Source: Thiosocius sp963736445
GTDB lineage: Bacteria > Pseudomonadota > Gammaproteobacteria > Chromatiales > Chromatiaceae
DNA length: 64,000 nucleotides
NCBI GenBank assembly: GCA_963736445.1
Contig: CAVTOY010000016.1
Coordinates: 124,001 to 188,000, forward strand
Direction of reading: 5' to 3'
A program made the translations under genes and the position numbers. The notes under the pieces are model-generated. The model was not told the origin of the DNA, did no database searches, and saw nothing but the letters and a program-made list of their open reading frames with translations. This document shows, piece after piece, positions 18,414-25,851 of this stretch. Position 1 is the first letter of the stretch, and each line of letters opens with the position of its first letter.

Positions 18414-19102
18414 TGGATAACGGCTATCGCAAGATCGTTCTCGACGGACTGTGGCACAACAACCAAGCCCTGGTCGCCCTGCTCGGCCTGTGTCCGCTGC
18501 TGGCCGTCTCGAATACGCTGATCAACGGCCTCGGTCTCGGCCTGGCCACGACGCTGGTACTGACACTGTCGAATGTGTCGGTGTCGGTGATCCGTAACTG
18601 GGTGCGACCCGAGATCCGCCTGGCGGTTTTTGTCCTCATCATCGCGTCGTTCGTGACCACGGTGGAGTTGGTGATGAATGCGTATTTTCATGGCCTCTAC
18701 AAGGTGCTGGGTATCTTCATCCCGCTGATCGTCACCAACTGCGCGATCATCGGTCGTGCCGAGGCCTTCGCCTCGCGCAACCCGGTGCCGCGCGCGCTCG
18801 CCGACGGTCTGGCGATCGGTGTAGGCTTCACGCTTGCGCTGGTGGTCCTCGGCGGCAGCCGCGAACTGATCGGCCAGGGGACGCTATTTGACGGCGCCCA
18901 TCTGATGTTCGGCGAGGCGGCGCGCGACTGGCGCTGGGCCGTCAGCGAAGACTACCCGGGTATCCTAATCATGATCCTGCCCCCCGGCGCGTTTATGGGC
19001 CTGGGCATGATGATCGCGTTGAAAAACATCATCGACAGGCAGCTGAGCAGGCGCAAGGCAGTACCGGCAGCGCGCGGCGAGCCCTCTGCCGCCCGGGTCT
19101 GA
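18413..19102 (+). CDS. rnfE: Electron transport complex subunit RnfE/RsxE
   Basis: The 229-residue inner-membrane subunit is homologous to RnfA and pairs with it. It has about six helices and conserved segments NNQALVALLGLCPLLAVSN and FIPLIVTNCAIIGRAEAFASRN, whose Cys residues contribute to the intramembrane cluster. The ATG overlaps the rnfG stop (TGATG); a GTG one codon earlier is possible. nth follows after 17 bases, the same order as in E. coli rsxABCDGE-nth. Confidence 0.95.
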   Translation: MDNGYRKIVLDGLWHNNQALVALLGLCPLLAVSNTLINGLGLGLATTLVLTLSNVSVSVIRNWVRPEIRLAVFVLIIASFVTTVELVMNAYFHGLYKVLGIFIPLIVTNCAIIGRAEAFASRNPVPRALADGLAIGVGFTLALVVLGGSRELIGQGTLFDGAHLMFGEAARDWRWAVSEDYPGILIMILPPGAFMGLGMMIALKNIIDRQLSRRKAVPAARGEPSAARV

Positions 19103-19119
19103 TCCTTGTAGCGGACCTC

Positions 19120-19749
19120 GTGAACCGGGCCAAACGTCAACGCATCTTCGAGCGTCTGCGCGCCGCCGATCCGCACCCGACGACGGAACTCAACTATACG
19201 AGCCCGTTCGAGCTGCTGGTCGCCGTCATCCTGTCGGCGCAGGCCACGGACAAAGGCGTCAACAAGGCCACTGCAAGACTGTTTGCTGTCGCGAACACAC
19301 CGCAAGCCATTCATGCCCTCGGCGTCGACGGACTCAAGGCCTATATCAAGACCATCGGCCTGTTCAACAGCAAGGCCGAGAACATCATTAAGACCTGCGA
19401 CACACTCATGAAGCGACATGCGGGTCAGGTACCTGAAGACCGCGCCAGTCTCGAGGCACTGCACGGTGTCGGACGCAAGACCGCCAATGTGGTGCTGAAC
19501 ACGGCCTTTGGACAGCCCACCATGGCTGTCGACACGCACATCTTTCGCGTCGCCAATCGCACCGGCATCGCGCCGGGCAAGACCGTCCTGGCGGTTGAAC
19601 AACGACTGCTGCGCCTGGTGCCCAAGGAATTTCTGCATGACGCGCACCACTGGCTGATCCTTCTCGGCCGTTATACCTGCGTTGCGCGCAAACCACGCTG
19701 CAGCGCCTGTCTGATCGAGGATCTCTGCGAATACCGCCACAAGGTCTAG
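19120..19749 (+). CDS. nth: Endonuclease III (DNA glycosylase/AP lyase)
   Basis: The 209-residue enzyme removes oxidised pyrimidines from DNA and cuts the resulting abasic site. It shows the helix-hairpin-helix LHGVGRKTANVVL with the catalytic Lys, the catalytic Asp in AVDTHIFRV, and the C-terminal [4Fe-4S] loop Cys-X6-Cys-X2-Cys-X5-Cys (CVARKPRCSACLIEDLC). Translation starts at GTG 19120, the conserved NRAKRQRIFERL start. It is the last gene of the rnf operon. Its TAG stop is the first part of a CTAG-ended repeat arm. Confidence 0.95.
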   Translation: MNRAKRQRIFERLRAADPHPTTELNYTSPFELLVAVILSAQATDKGVNKATARLFAVANTPQAIHALGVDGLKAYIKTIGLFNSKAENIIKTCDTLMKRHAGQVPEDRASLEALHGVGRKTANVVLNTAFGQPTMAVDTHIFRVANRTGIAPGKTVLAVEQRLLRLVPKEFLHDAHHWLILLGRYTCVARKPRCSACLIEDLCEYRHKV

Positions 19750-19895
19750 TCTAAAAATCTCACCGGCCGCCAACGGCTGCCTGGTAAGTGCTTGAACATG
19801 CGATGATATGAGCCCACACGAACCTACATCGAGCAATGACACCCTGTTTTCGCCACTGGCCTATCGCGGTCCTGACGGTGAGATCTCCAGGCTAG
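19746..19895. repeat. Palindromic repeat A3 downstream of nth
   Basis: The left end CTAGTCTAAAAATCTCACC (19746-19764) and the right end, whose reverse complement is CTAGCCTGGAGATCTCACC (19877-19895), form an imperfect 19-base inverted repeat around a 112-base core. The ends match the family seen at 17638, 24897 and 27651. The nth stop codon TAG lies within the left-end CTAG. Confidence 0.8.
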
Positions 19896-19995
19896 TAGAC
19901 CCAACCCCCAAAGCTGCGTTTATCTCATGGTTTAAACGCGCCGCGCGCGGCGCGGCTGTGGCACGATGCTGCAGCTTTCATAAGCAGCCGCCGCA

Positions 19996-20421
19996 ATGTT
20001 CGGACAGAATCGCGAAGATCTCCGCCGTTTTTTTCTGACCAGTTGGAGTAAACGCCTGGCCGGTCAGCCGCTTCAGCCTCTCGAACGGCTGGTTGCAGAG
20101 GTCATCGAGCAGCATCCCGAGTATCACGCCTGCCTCGCCGACGAGGACCAGCTGCAACAGGACTTTGGCCCTGAACAGGGCCAGACCAATCCCTGGCTGC
20201 ATATGGGCATGCATATCACGATCGGTGAGCAGCTCGGGGCCGATCGTCCCTCGGGTATACGTTCCGCCTACCAGCGGCTCGTCCTACGTCAGGGCGATTC
20301 CCACGCGGCCGAACACGCCATGATGGAGTGTCTGGGCGCAGTGCTGTGGGAGGCGCAGCGATCGGGTGCGGCGCCGGATGAGCAGGCCTTTCTGGCATGC
20401 GTAAAGAAGCTGGCGCGATGA
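19996..20421 (+). CDS. DUF1841 family protein
   Basis: The 141-residue protein starts MFGQNREDLRRFFLTSWSKRLAGQPLQPLE and contains VIEQHPEYHACL and NPWLHMGMHITIGEQL, the hallmarks of DUF1841. The family is widespread in beta- and gammaproteobacteria, is probably cytoplasmic and has no known function. A location soon after rnf-nth is common in related genomes. No clear ribosome site is seen, but the conserved start fixes the ATG. Confidence 0.9.
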   Translation: MFGQNREDLRRFFLTSWSKRLAGQPLQPLERLVAEVIEQHPEYHACLADEDQLQQDFGPEQGQTNPWLHMGMHITIGEQLGADRPSGIRSAYQRLVLRQGDSHAAEHAMMECLGAVLWEAQRSGAAPDEQAFLACVKKLAR

Positions 20422-20631
20422 AATATTCGCGCCGCTCCGGCGGTCTCGATCTCATATCGGAGCGCAACTTTGCTGCGATCACGGGTAGGCACTTCGCTTG
20501 GGCAGGCAAAGCCTGAAGACGCCGCGCAAGGGAACCTTTCCCTGCAGTTTGGGCCTCAAGTCGAGGGCCCCGCGGCGCTTCATCCGCTCGCCCTCGACGA
20601 TCGGATGCGACGCACGTCACCAGGAGACCGA

Positions 20632-21051
20632 ATGTCCCGAAAGCCCATGAAATCCATTGCGACGGCCATTGGTGCGGCATTCGCGGGGTCTATGCTGATG
20701 GCGGGCGGCGCCAATGCCGCCGCGAATCCCTTTGGCCTGTCCGAACTCACTGGGGGTTATGCGCAGCTCGCCGGCAGCCCTGCCGAAGGCATGTGCGGCG
20801 GCAATGCAAGGATGGCCGACGGAAAGTGTGGCACCGGAAAGTGTGGCGGCAATGCCAAGATGGCCGACGGAAAGTGCGGCATCGGCAAGTGTGGCGGCAG
20901 TGCCAAGATGGCCGACGGAAAGTGCGGCACCGGCAAGTGTGGCGGCAACGCCAAGATGGCCGACGAAAAATGTGGCACCGGAAAGTGTGGCGGCAATGCC
21001 AAGATGGCCGACGGAAAGTGCGGCACCGGCAAGTGTGGCGGCGCCAAATAG
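20632..21051 (+). CDS. hvfA: HvfA-like Cys-repeat RiPP precursor
   Basis: The 139-residue product has a signal peptide (basic start MSRKPMKS, hydrophobic core, cleavage expected after GANA near residue 29), then NPFGLSELTGGYAQLA, which resembles the leader/core junction of HvfA-family precursors, then AEGMCGG and five 16-residue repeats of the type NAKMADGKCGTGKCGG. This gives 11 Cys, ten of them in pairs spaced by GxGK. In the known HvfA system, Cys of EGKCG motifs are turned into oxazolone/thioamide groups by an MNIO enzyme (HvfB) with HvfC, producing a copper-binding peptide. The two following genes encode exactly those proteins. The motif here is mostly DGKCG-TGKCG (one unit DEKCG, one IGKCG). 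AGGAG lies five bases before the chosen ATG; an upstream extension is not used. Confidence 0.88.
   Translation: MSRKPMKSIATAIGAAFAGSMLMAGGANAAANPFGLSELTGGYAQLAGSPAEGMCGGNARMADGKCGTGKCGGNAKMADGKCGIGKCGGSAKMADGKCGTGKCGGNAKMADEKCGTGKCGGNAKMADGKCGTGKCGGAK
20803..21042 (+). repeat. Five tandem 48-base repeats inside hvfA
   Basis: Five in-frame 48-base units encode residues 58-137 of the precursor. Units 1-5 differ at few positions: Asn to Ser at position 1 of unit 3, Arg for Lys in unit 1, Gly to Glu in unit 4, and Thr to Ile in unit 2. Each unit holds two Cys. The near identity at DNA level suggests recent expansion or ongoing homogenisation. Confidence 0.95.
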
Positions 21052-21116
21052 ATGGAGCCACGGGTGCGCCATCCCTATCATCGGGCGGCGCATCCGCCAA
21101 CGGTAGAACGCTGCCT

Positions 21117-21149
21117 ACGCGGCCTGCCTGCCGCGTAAAGAAGGCAGGC
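21117..21149 (+). promoter_or_regulatory. Two mutually exclusive hairpins before hvfB
   Basis: Bases 21117-21136 form a perfect seven-base stem (ACGCGGC with GCCGCGT, six-base loop). Alternatively GCCTGCCT (21122-21129) can pair exactly with AGGCAGGC (21142-21149), which lies just before the hvfB ATG and includes its likely ribosome site. The first hairpin leaves the ribosome site free, the second hides it. This could set the ratio of precursor to enzyme; the pairing is seen, the function is inferred. Confidence 0.5.
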
Positions 21150-21150
21150 A

Positions 21151-22002
21151 ATGAATACGACCGGCCATCAACGCCCAGCCGAAAGATACCCAGTTAGCGG
21201 CGCCGGACTCGGGCTGCGAGTGGACCTGATCGAGGAACTGACGGCCGACCCACCTGCTCAGCTGGACTTCCTGGAGATTGCGCCCGAGAACTGGATGCGC
21301 GTCGGCGGCGCCCGCGGCAGGGCCCTGCACGGCATCGCCGAACAATATCCCCTCGTTTGCCACGGCCTATCGCTGTCCATCGGCGGACCGACTGCCCTCG
21401 ATGATGCCTTTCTGCAGGAACTCAAGGGCTTCCTCGACCTGCACGGGGTGCGCGTCTATACCGAACACCTGTCGTACTGCGGTGACGCCGGCCAGCTCTA
21501 TGATCTGATGCCGATCCCGTTCACCGAGCAGGCGGTAGGCTATGTCGCCAAACGCATACGCCATGTGCAAGAGGTACTCGAACGGCAGATCGGGATGGAG
21601 AACGTATCGACCTACGCCGTACCCGCTGGCGAGATGAACGAACTCGAGTTCGTCAACGCCGTGCTCGCCGAGGCCGATTGCCTCCTGCATCTGGACATCA
21701 ACAATATCTTCGTCAACAGCGTCAACCACGGCTTCGATGCGCGTGCCTATCTCGCCGGGATTCCCGCGGAGCGCATTGTCTATGGGCACATCGCCGGCCA
21801 TTACCGGGAACCAGACGATCTGCGCATCGACACGCATGGCGAAGACGTGCTGCCTGAGGTCTGGGATCTGCTCGACGCGGCCTATGACCAGATCGGCGTC
21901 TTCCCGACGCTGCTGGAGCGCGACTTCAACATACCGCCGCTCGCCACACTGCTCCATGAAGTCGACCAGATCGTTGGGCGCCAGCGCAGATTGCGGGGGT
22001 GA
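21151..22002 (+). CDS. hvfB: MNIO/DUF692 family RiPP-modifying enzyme (HvfB-like)
   Basis: The 283-residue protein is a DUF692 multinuclear non-haem iron oxidase with a TIM-barrel fold. Conserved metal- and substrate-site segments are visible in order: GAGLGLR, FLEIAPENWM, VCHGLSLSIGG, YTEHLSYC, MENVSTYAVP, LLHLDINNIFVNSVNHGFD, YGHIAGH, DTHGEDV and PTLLERDFNIP. Family members oxidise Cys or Asp residues of peptide substrates; HvfB-type members make oxazolone/thioamide groups. It lies 99 bases after the Cys-repeat precursor and three bases before the DUF2063 gene, so precursor modification is its likely job. The ribosome site lies within AAGGCAGG, which may be sequestered by a hairpin. Confidence 0.93.
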   Translation: MNTTGHQRPAERYPVSGAGLGLRVDLIEELTADPPAQLDFLEIAPENWMRVGGARGRALHGIAEQYPLVCHGLSLSIGGPTALDDAFLQELKGFLDLHGVRVYTEHLSYCGDAGQLYDLMPIPFTEQAVGYVAKRIRHVQEVLERQIGMENVSTYAVPAGEMNELEFVNAVLAEADCLLHLDINNIFVNSVNHGFDARAYLAGIPAERIVYGHIAGHYREPDDLRIDTHGEDVLPEVWDLLDAAYDQIGVFPTLLERDFNIPPLATLLHEVDQIVGRQRRLRG

Positions 22003-22005
22003 GCG

Positions 22006-22785
22006 GTGCCGACATCGCCTGAGCCGCCGCTAGACTTTCAGCGCCAGCAGCTGGCATTCGCCGCGTACATCCGCGACCCGGCCAACAACCCCGTGCCGGA
22101 CGGCATCCCGGGCCGCCGCATGGCGGTATACGCGGAACTGTTTTTCAACAACATCGATGACCAACTCTCGGCCAATTTCCCGGTGCTACGACGCATTACC
22201 AGCGACGCGCGCTGGCATGCAATAGTGCGCGACTTCATGATTCGTCATCGCAGCGGGACGCCATTTTTCACTGAGGTCGGCCTCGAGTTTCTCGAGTATT
22301 TGCAGCAGGAGCGCGAGCCCGAACACGGCGATCTGCCCTTCATGCTGGAGCTGGCGCACTACGAGTATGTCGAGCTGGCCGTTGCGATCAGTGATGCCGA
22401 CAGTGGAAAGGAAGTCGATTACGATCCCAATGGCGACATTCTGGAGGGCCGTCCGCTGATCGGCCCGACCGTCTGGAACCTGACCTACCAGTGGCCGGTG
22501 CACAGTATCGGGCCGGACTATCTGCCGGAGGACATGCCGCAGCAGCCCACCCACCTGGTCGTGTATCGTGATCGCCACGATGCGGTGCATTTTCTGCAGA
22601 TCAATGCGGTCACCCAGCGTCTGCTGGCGTTGGCGAGGGAAAATCCGTCACACTCGGGCCTCGATCTGCTGAACACGATTGCCGCGGAGTTGTCACATCC
22701 CGAACCGGCGAGCGTGGTCACGGCCGGCGCGGGACTGCTCGACGATCTGCGGCAGCGCGGCGTCATCCTCGGCACCCCAACCTAG
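22006..22785 (+). CDS. hvfC: DUF2063 partner protein (HvfC-like)
   Basis: The 259-residue protein has an N-terminal DUF2063 domain (helical; FQRQQLAFAAYIRDPAN... and YAELFFNNIDDQLSANFPVLRRI) and a C-terminal winged, RiPP-recognition-like half (VWNLTYQWPVHSIGPDYLPE..., HLVVYRDRHDAVHFLQINAVTQRLL). Partner proteins of this type bind MNIO enzymes and their precursor leader peptides. The start is GTG, three bases after the hvfB stop, so the two are made together. A DoxX-type membrane gene, frequent as a fourth member of such operons, is absent: metA follows on the other strand. The TAG stop lies inside a CTAGCCTG repeat end. Confidence 0.9.
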   Translation: MPTSPEPPLDFQRQQLAFAAYIRDPANNPVPDGIPGRRMAVYAELFFNNIDDQLSANFPVLRRITSDARWHAIVRDFMIRHRSGTPFFTEVGLEFLEYLQQEREPEHGDLPFMLELAHYEYVELAVAISDADSGKEVDYDPNGDILEGRPLIGPTVWNLTYQWPVHSIGPDYLPEDMPQQPTHLVVYRDRHDAVHFLQINAVTQRLLALARENPSHSGLDLLNTIAAELSHPEPASVVTAGAGLLDDLRQRGVILGTPT

Positions 22786-22789
22786 CCTG
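22782..22789. repeat. CTAGCCTG half-site at hvfC stop
   Basis: The octamer CTAGCCTG contains the TAG stop of hvfC. It matches the end of the dispersed palindromic repeats and pairs in inverted orientation with CAGGCTAG at 23987-23994 on the other side of metA. Confidence 0.55.
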
Positions 22790-22894
22790 CAAATCATGCC
22801 GTTTAGCGCTGTTTTTCGTTGCTGCAGGAAGATACCTCGGCGACGAGCCTCGGATCGTTCGGCCATTTCGCGCGTGGATACCCCAGTCCGTGCC

Positions 22895-23965
22895 TCAACG
22901 TCCGCCGAGCCGCAGTGGATCATTCGGATCCACCCCGTCCATGAACAGCTTGCGAGGGTCGCGGTGGGTCGTCTGGTAGACTAGCCCCATCCAATTGCCG
23001 ACCACGGCATGCGCAGTGTCGCGCCAGGTGTTGTCGAGGCCCAGCACCAGCAGATCATCCGGAAAATCGGGGATTCCCTGCCCGGCAGACATCGCCTGAT
23101 CCAGCCCACGCAGATATTCCCGTAGGACCGCCTGGCTGCGACCGCCAAAGTAATTGTCGACGAACGGCGGATAATCCCCCAACTCGCCTTTCGCGTACCG
23201 CATCACCTCGCGCTTGTACTCCTTGAGCAAGGAGATCGTGTCGTATTCGGGGTGTCCCTGAAAAAACACAAAGCGAAAGCCATCGGGGCTGGTGGCCAGG
23301 TGCACACCGACCTGACTTTCCGCAAGCACCCGCAGGCCCGACATCTCGAACTGCGCGCGTGATACGTCATTCCAGCGCGAGTGCGGTACGTCGAAGCGGG
23401 TATTGACGTCGTATACCAGGGGGTGTGCCTTGTCGATTAGACGATGCCGAAACACGCCCCAGGTCTTGGTCGGCCGCAGCACACGACGCTGGCCATAGCG
23501 GAACTCCAGGACCGCATGCGTGGCGAGGCAGCTGCATAGCGTCGACGGGACCTTTTCGAAGGCCCAGTCGATTACCTCGATCAGCGGGCGCCAGAAGGGC
23601 TGCTCCGCCAGTGACGGGCCGACCACATTGGCGCCGGTGATGATCAGGGCGTCCAGTCCCTGCTCCCTGACCTGCTCAAAGGTATCGTAGTACTTGTCGA
23701 TGTGGGTCCGGGCGGCGTCGCCGCGCGAGAGCTGTGGCAGCGTGAATGGGTGCATGTAGAACTGCGCAATCGGGTTGCTGTCGCCGACCAACCGGAAGAA
23801 CTGGCGCTCGGTGGCCGCCAGCGCCTTGTCCGGCATCATATTCAGCAGGCCGACATGGAGTTCCCGAATATCCTGATGCAGCGCGCGATCAGGGGGCAAG
23901 ACATTCACGCCCTCGCGGCGCAGGCGCTCGAAGGTCGGCAGGGCATTGTGCGCAACGATGGGCAT
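22895..23965 (-). CDS. metA: Homoserine O-succinyltransferase
   Basis: The 356-residue protein is a MetA-family acyltransferase, which activates homoserine for methionine synthesis. It starts MPIVAHNALPTFERLRREGVNVL and has LHVGLLNMMPDKALAATERQF, ALIITGANV, the catalytic Cys in STLCSCLATHAVLEFRYG, the Lys segment KTWGVFRHRL and the FQGHPEYD segment with the catalytic Glu. Acyl-CoA choice (succinyl or acetyl) cannot be read safely from sequence in this family. The gene lies 25 bases downstream of the P-loop ATPase gene on the same strand and may be cotranscribed with it. Confidence 0.9.
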   Translation of the reverse strand: MPIVAHNALPTFERLRREGVNVLPPDRALHQDIRELHVGLLNMMPDKALAATERQFFRLVGDSNPIAQFYMHPFTLPQLSRGDAARTHIDKYYDTFEQVREQGLDALIITGANVVGPSLAEQPFWRPLIEVIDWAFEKVPSTLCSCLATHAVLEFRYGQRRVLRPTKTWGVFRHRLIDKAHPLVYDVNTRFDVPHSRWNDVSRAQFEMSGLRVLAESQVGVHLATSPDGFRFVFFQGHPEYDTISLLKEYKREVMRYAKGELGDYPPFVDNYFGGRSQAVLREYLRGLDQAMSAGQGIPDFPDDLLVLGLDNTWRDTAHAVVGNWMGLVYQTTHRDPRKLFMDGVDPNDPLRLGGR

Positions 23966-23986
23966 GTCGTTCGGTTCTAGCTAGTT

Positions 23987-23994
23987 CAGGCTAG
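23987..23994. repeat. CAGGCTAG half-site at P-loop gene stop
   Basis: On the minus strand this reads CTAGCCTG, and its TAG is the stop of the P-loop ATPase gene. Two further CTAG tetramers lie just beside it (23977 and 23981). Extended to TTCAGGCTAG it is the exact inverted match of CTAGCCTGAA at 24897-24906, so the ATPase gene is bracketed by inverted ten-base sequences. Confidence 0.55.
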
Positions 23995-24851
23995 GCGCGG
24001 CCGATAGCGACTTCGAGCAAGTCGAGAAAATCCTGCTGGTCGCGCACCCCGGCCACCTCCCGCGAGGTCACCGTATAACCTTGCCTGGCGATCTCCTCGT
24101 AGCGGGGCACCCGCGAGTGGAACAGACGCGGAAAAATCCAGCGGGTAAATTCGTTCGGATCCATCTGCGCTGCGTAACTCAGACCCTGTTCCGCCAAATA
24201 GACTGCCAGCTGCTGGAGCAGAAACGCAGGGCGATAGTACAGCGGCTTCGGATCACTCTGTGCGCGCGCGATCAATTTTCGCTCCTCCTCCTGGTCTGTC
24301 ACCTGGATGTATAGCATCAAGGTGTGTTCACACAGCAGCTCGATGACGCCCGGTTCATCCAATTCGCACAGCGAGCCACCCACGTCATTGACGAAGTGCT
24401 GATAGCCGTAGATCTGATGCGCCTTGTCGATGAAAGCAGGGACATCCCGCATCGCGGCAATCTCCGCATCCCGATATTGCGCCTGGCGCCGCTGAAAGTC
24501 CTCCAGCGGCACGCCGCCGCGTTCCGGATCGCCCAGCTTGCCGACGAAGGACAGCACGGGACCCAGATCCGAGACCTTGATGTTGTTTCGGATGTAAATC
24601 CAGTCATTGCGCAGCAGATCGCTGAGAAACGGGACCTGCATCGCCTGCGCCTTGATCAAGTCGAGGATACTCTCGTCGAGATAACGCGTGCCGATGCGAT
24701 AATCGCCAGAATAATGGTACCAATGGTGCCGACGCAGCATGGCGGAGAGATAGGTCTTGCCGACGCCCGACATCCCGAGCAGAGTCACCTTTTTCTGCGG
24801 CCACCTGCGGAAGTCTTCGACAGTGAACTTCACGACTTGCTCCGTCTCCAC
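23991..24851 (-). CDS. Uncharacterised P-loop NTPase
   Basis: This 286-residue protein has a Walker A motif GMSGVGKT at residues 26-33, directly after a short N-terminal strand, which is the layout of a kinase-like or small ATPase P-loop fold. The rest (YHYSGDYRIGTRYLDESILDLIK, FINDVGGSLCELDEPGVIELL-like segments) suggests a nucleotide-dependent enzyme acting in the cytoplasm; no signal peptide or membrane helix is seen. I do not recognise a named family. Translation starts at GTG 24851; a second GTG seven codons later is possible. It sits upstream of metA by 25 bases and is bracketed by CTAGCCTG repeat ends, so it may be a transferred or repeat-associated gene. Confidence 0.75.
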   Translation of the reverse strand: METEQVVKFTVEDFRRWPQKKVTLLGMSGVGKTYLSAMLRRHHWYHYSGDYRIGTRYLDESILDLIKAQAMQVPFLSDLLRNDWIYIRNNIKVSDLGPVLSFVGKLGDPERGGVPLEDFQRRQAQYRDAEIAAMRDVPAFIDKAHQIYGYQHFVNDVGGSLCELDEPGVIELLCEHTLMLYIQVTDQEEERKLIARAQSDPKPLYYRPAFLLQQLAVYLAEQGLSYAAQMDPNEFTRWIFPRLFHSRVPRYEEIARQGYTVTSREVAGVRDQQDFLDLLEVAIGRA

Positions 24852-24896
24852 GACTGAAGCCGCGCATTATCCGCCATGTGGCGGGGGGTTGGAAAT

Positions 24897-24918
24897 CTAG
24901 CCTGAAAATCTCACCGGC
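24897..24918. repeat. CTAGCCTG-type repeat end between P-loop and MBL genes
   Basis: A single repeat end, CTAGCCTGAAAATCTCACC followed by GGC, matches the left end of repeat A3 (CTAGTCTAAAAATCTCACC). No second arm in the usual orientation is found within 200 bases, so it is either a solo end or half of a larger unit bracketing the P-loop gene. Confidence 0.6.
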
Positions 24919-24925
24919 TGGCGAA

Positions 24926-25702
24926 TCAAACGACGCGCCGCAAGCGATCGCCGCCCGATGCCTCTCGCCGCAGCTCGAAACACGCGCCGGTCTCGGCGAC
25001 CCGGTAGCCCATGGCGCGCAACTGCGCAGCGGCAGCCTTGGACTCATAGTGATACAAGACCAGCCGCGCACGCAGCTCAGGCGGGTAGTTGGCAACAAGA
25101 TCGGGGGCCCCGGTGTGCGAGGGGTTTCCATGCAGCGCACAATCGTGAAACACGCACTCGCCCTGCGCCGCAAAATAGGCGAGCACCTCCGGAATCGGGC
25201 GGGTGTCACCTGTGTAGACGAAACGGCCCTGCAGGGAGATTCCATAGGCCGCGCGGTAGCCATGGTGATTCACGGTGAAGACGCTGAACGCATGCCCTGC
25301 GTGCCAGAACTGATCTCCGACCGGGACCACCTGGAACCGATCCCAGAAGTTGATCCCGCCCTCGGCGAGCTTGAACGCATCCTCGGCGAGCTGCTGATGC
25401 AAACGCGGAATGATATGCGTCGGCAGGTAGAGCCGCGTGGGCGGCAGATCGACATACTCACAGGCGAGGCGGTAAAAAAGATTCTCCAGGCCGCCAGTGT
25501 GGTCCAAGTGGGTGTGCGTGATGAATATCGCAGTCGGGAGCGCGCCATAGCGCGCCTGGTAGGCAGGCAGAACGGTCGGCCCACAGTCGATCAGCAACAG
25601 CGGGCCGCCCCGGGCATCCTCGAGCACCGCCGAGGCATTGCCGAGGTCATGGGCTCCCGCATTGCCCACGCCGAGAAAACGCAACTGCAAGCGATCAGAC
25701 AT
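24926..25702 (-). CDS. Metallo-beta-lactamase-fold hydrolase
   Basis: The 258-residue protein has the MBL-fold metal motif FITHTHLDHTGG, a second ligand region in NHHGYRAAYG, the Asp in FVYTGDTRPIPEVL and a C-terminal His in LYHYES. It starts MSDRLQLRFLGVGNAGAHDLGNAS, like ribonuclease Z-related and phosphodiesterase-like cytoplasmic members. The substrate is unknown. The ATG at 25702 has GGAG upstream at good spacing and the start matches the family; a 118-codon upstream open extension is rejected. It is divergent from the MFS gene. Confidence 0.85.
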   Translation of the reverse strand: MSDRLQLRFLGVGNAGAHDLGNASAVLEDARGGPLLLIDCGPTVLPAYQARYGALPTAIFITHTHLDHTGGLENLFYRLACEYVDLPPTRLYLPTHIIPRLHQQLAEDAFKLAEGGINFWDRFQVVPVGDQFWHAGHAFSVFTVNHHGYRAAYGISLQGRFVYTGDTRPIPEVLAYFAAQGECVFHDCALHGNPSHTGAPDLVANYPPELRARLVLYHYESKAAAAQLRAMGYRVAETGACFELRREASGGDRLRRVV

Positions 25703-25851
25703 CAGGGTTCTCCGTAGACTAGATGACGTTGGAGTATAAGCATCCTGCCGTTTCCTCCTCACGACGATTGCGAGGATGGCGCCATGGATATTCAGGGGAA
25801 ATTTCCTTTGCGGCCTATACTGCCGGCCTCGAAGACACCTGCGGAAGGCGA

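Noticed and set aside
19808..20038. 76-codon frame after nth
   Set aside because: It runs through repeat A3 and into the start of the DUF1841 gene, with no ribosome site or family features.
20530..20560. Possible ECF sigma-type promoter (GGAAC ... TCAAG) before hvfA
   Set aside because: The spacing is too long and the second element poor; a copper- or stress-linked ECF promoter is plausible for the family but not supported here.
20803..21042. Regularly spaced repeats that could suggest a CRISPR array
   Set aside because: The units are tandem, without unique spacers, are in frame and encode the Cys-repeat core.
20757..21047. Repeat-rich open frames on the minus strand and in other frames across hvfA
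   Set aside because: They only mirror the 48-base repeats of the precursor; the plus frame has the signal peptide, ribosome site and partner genes.
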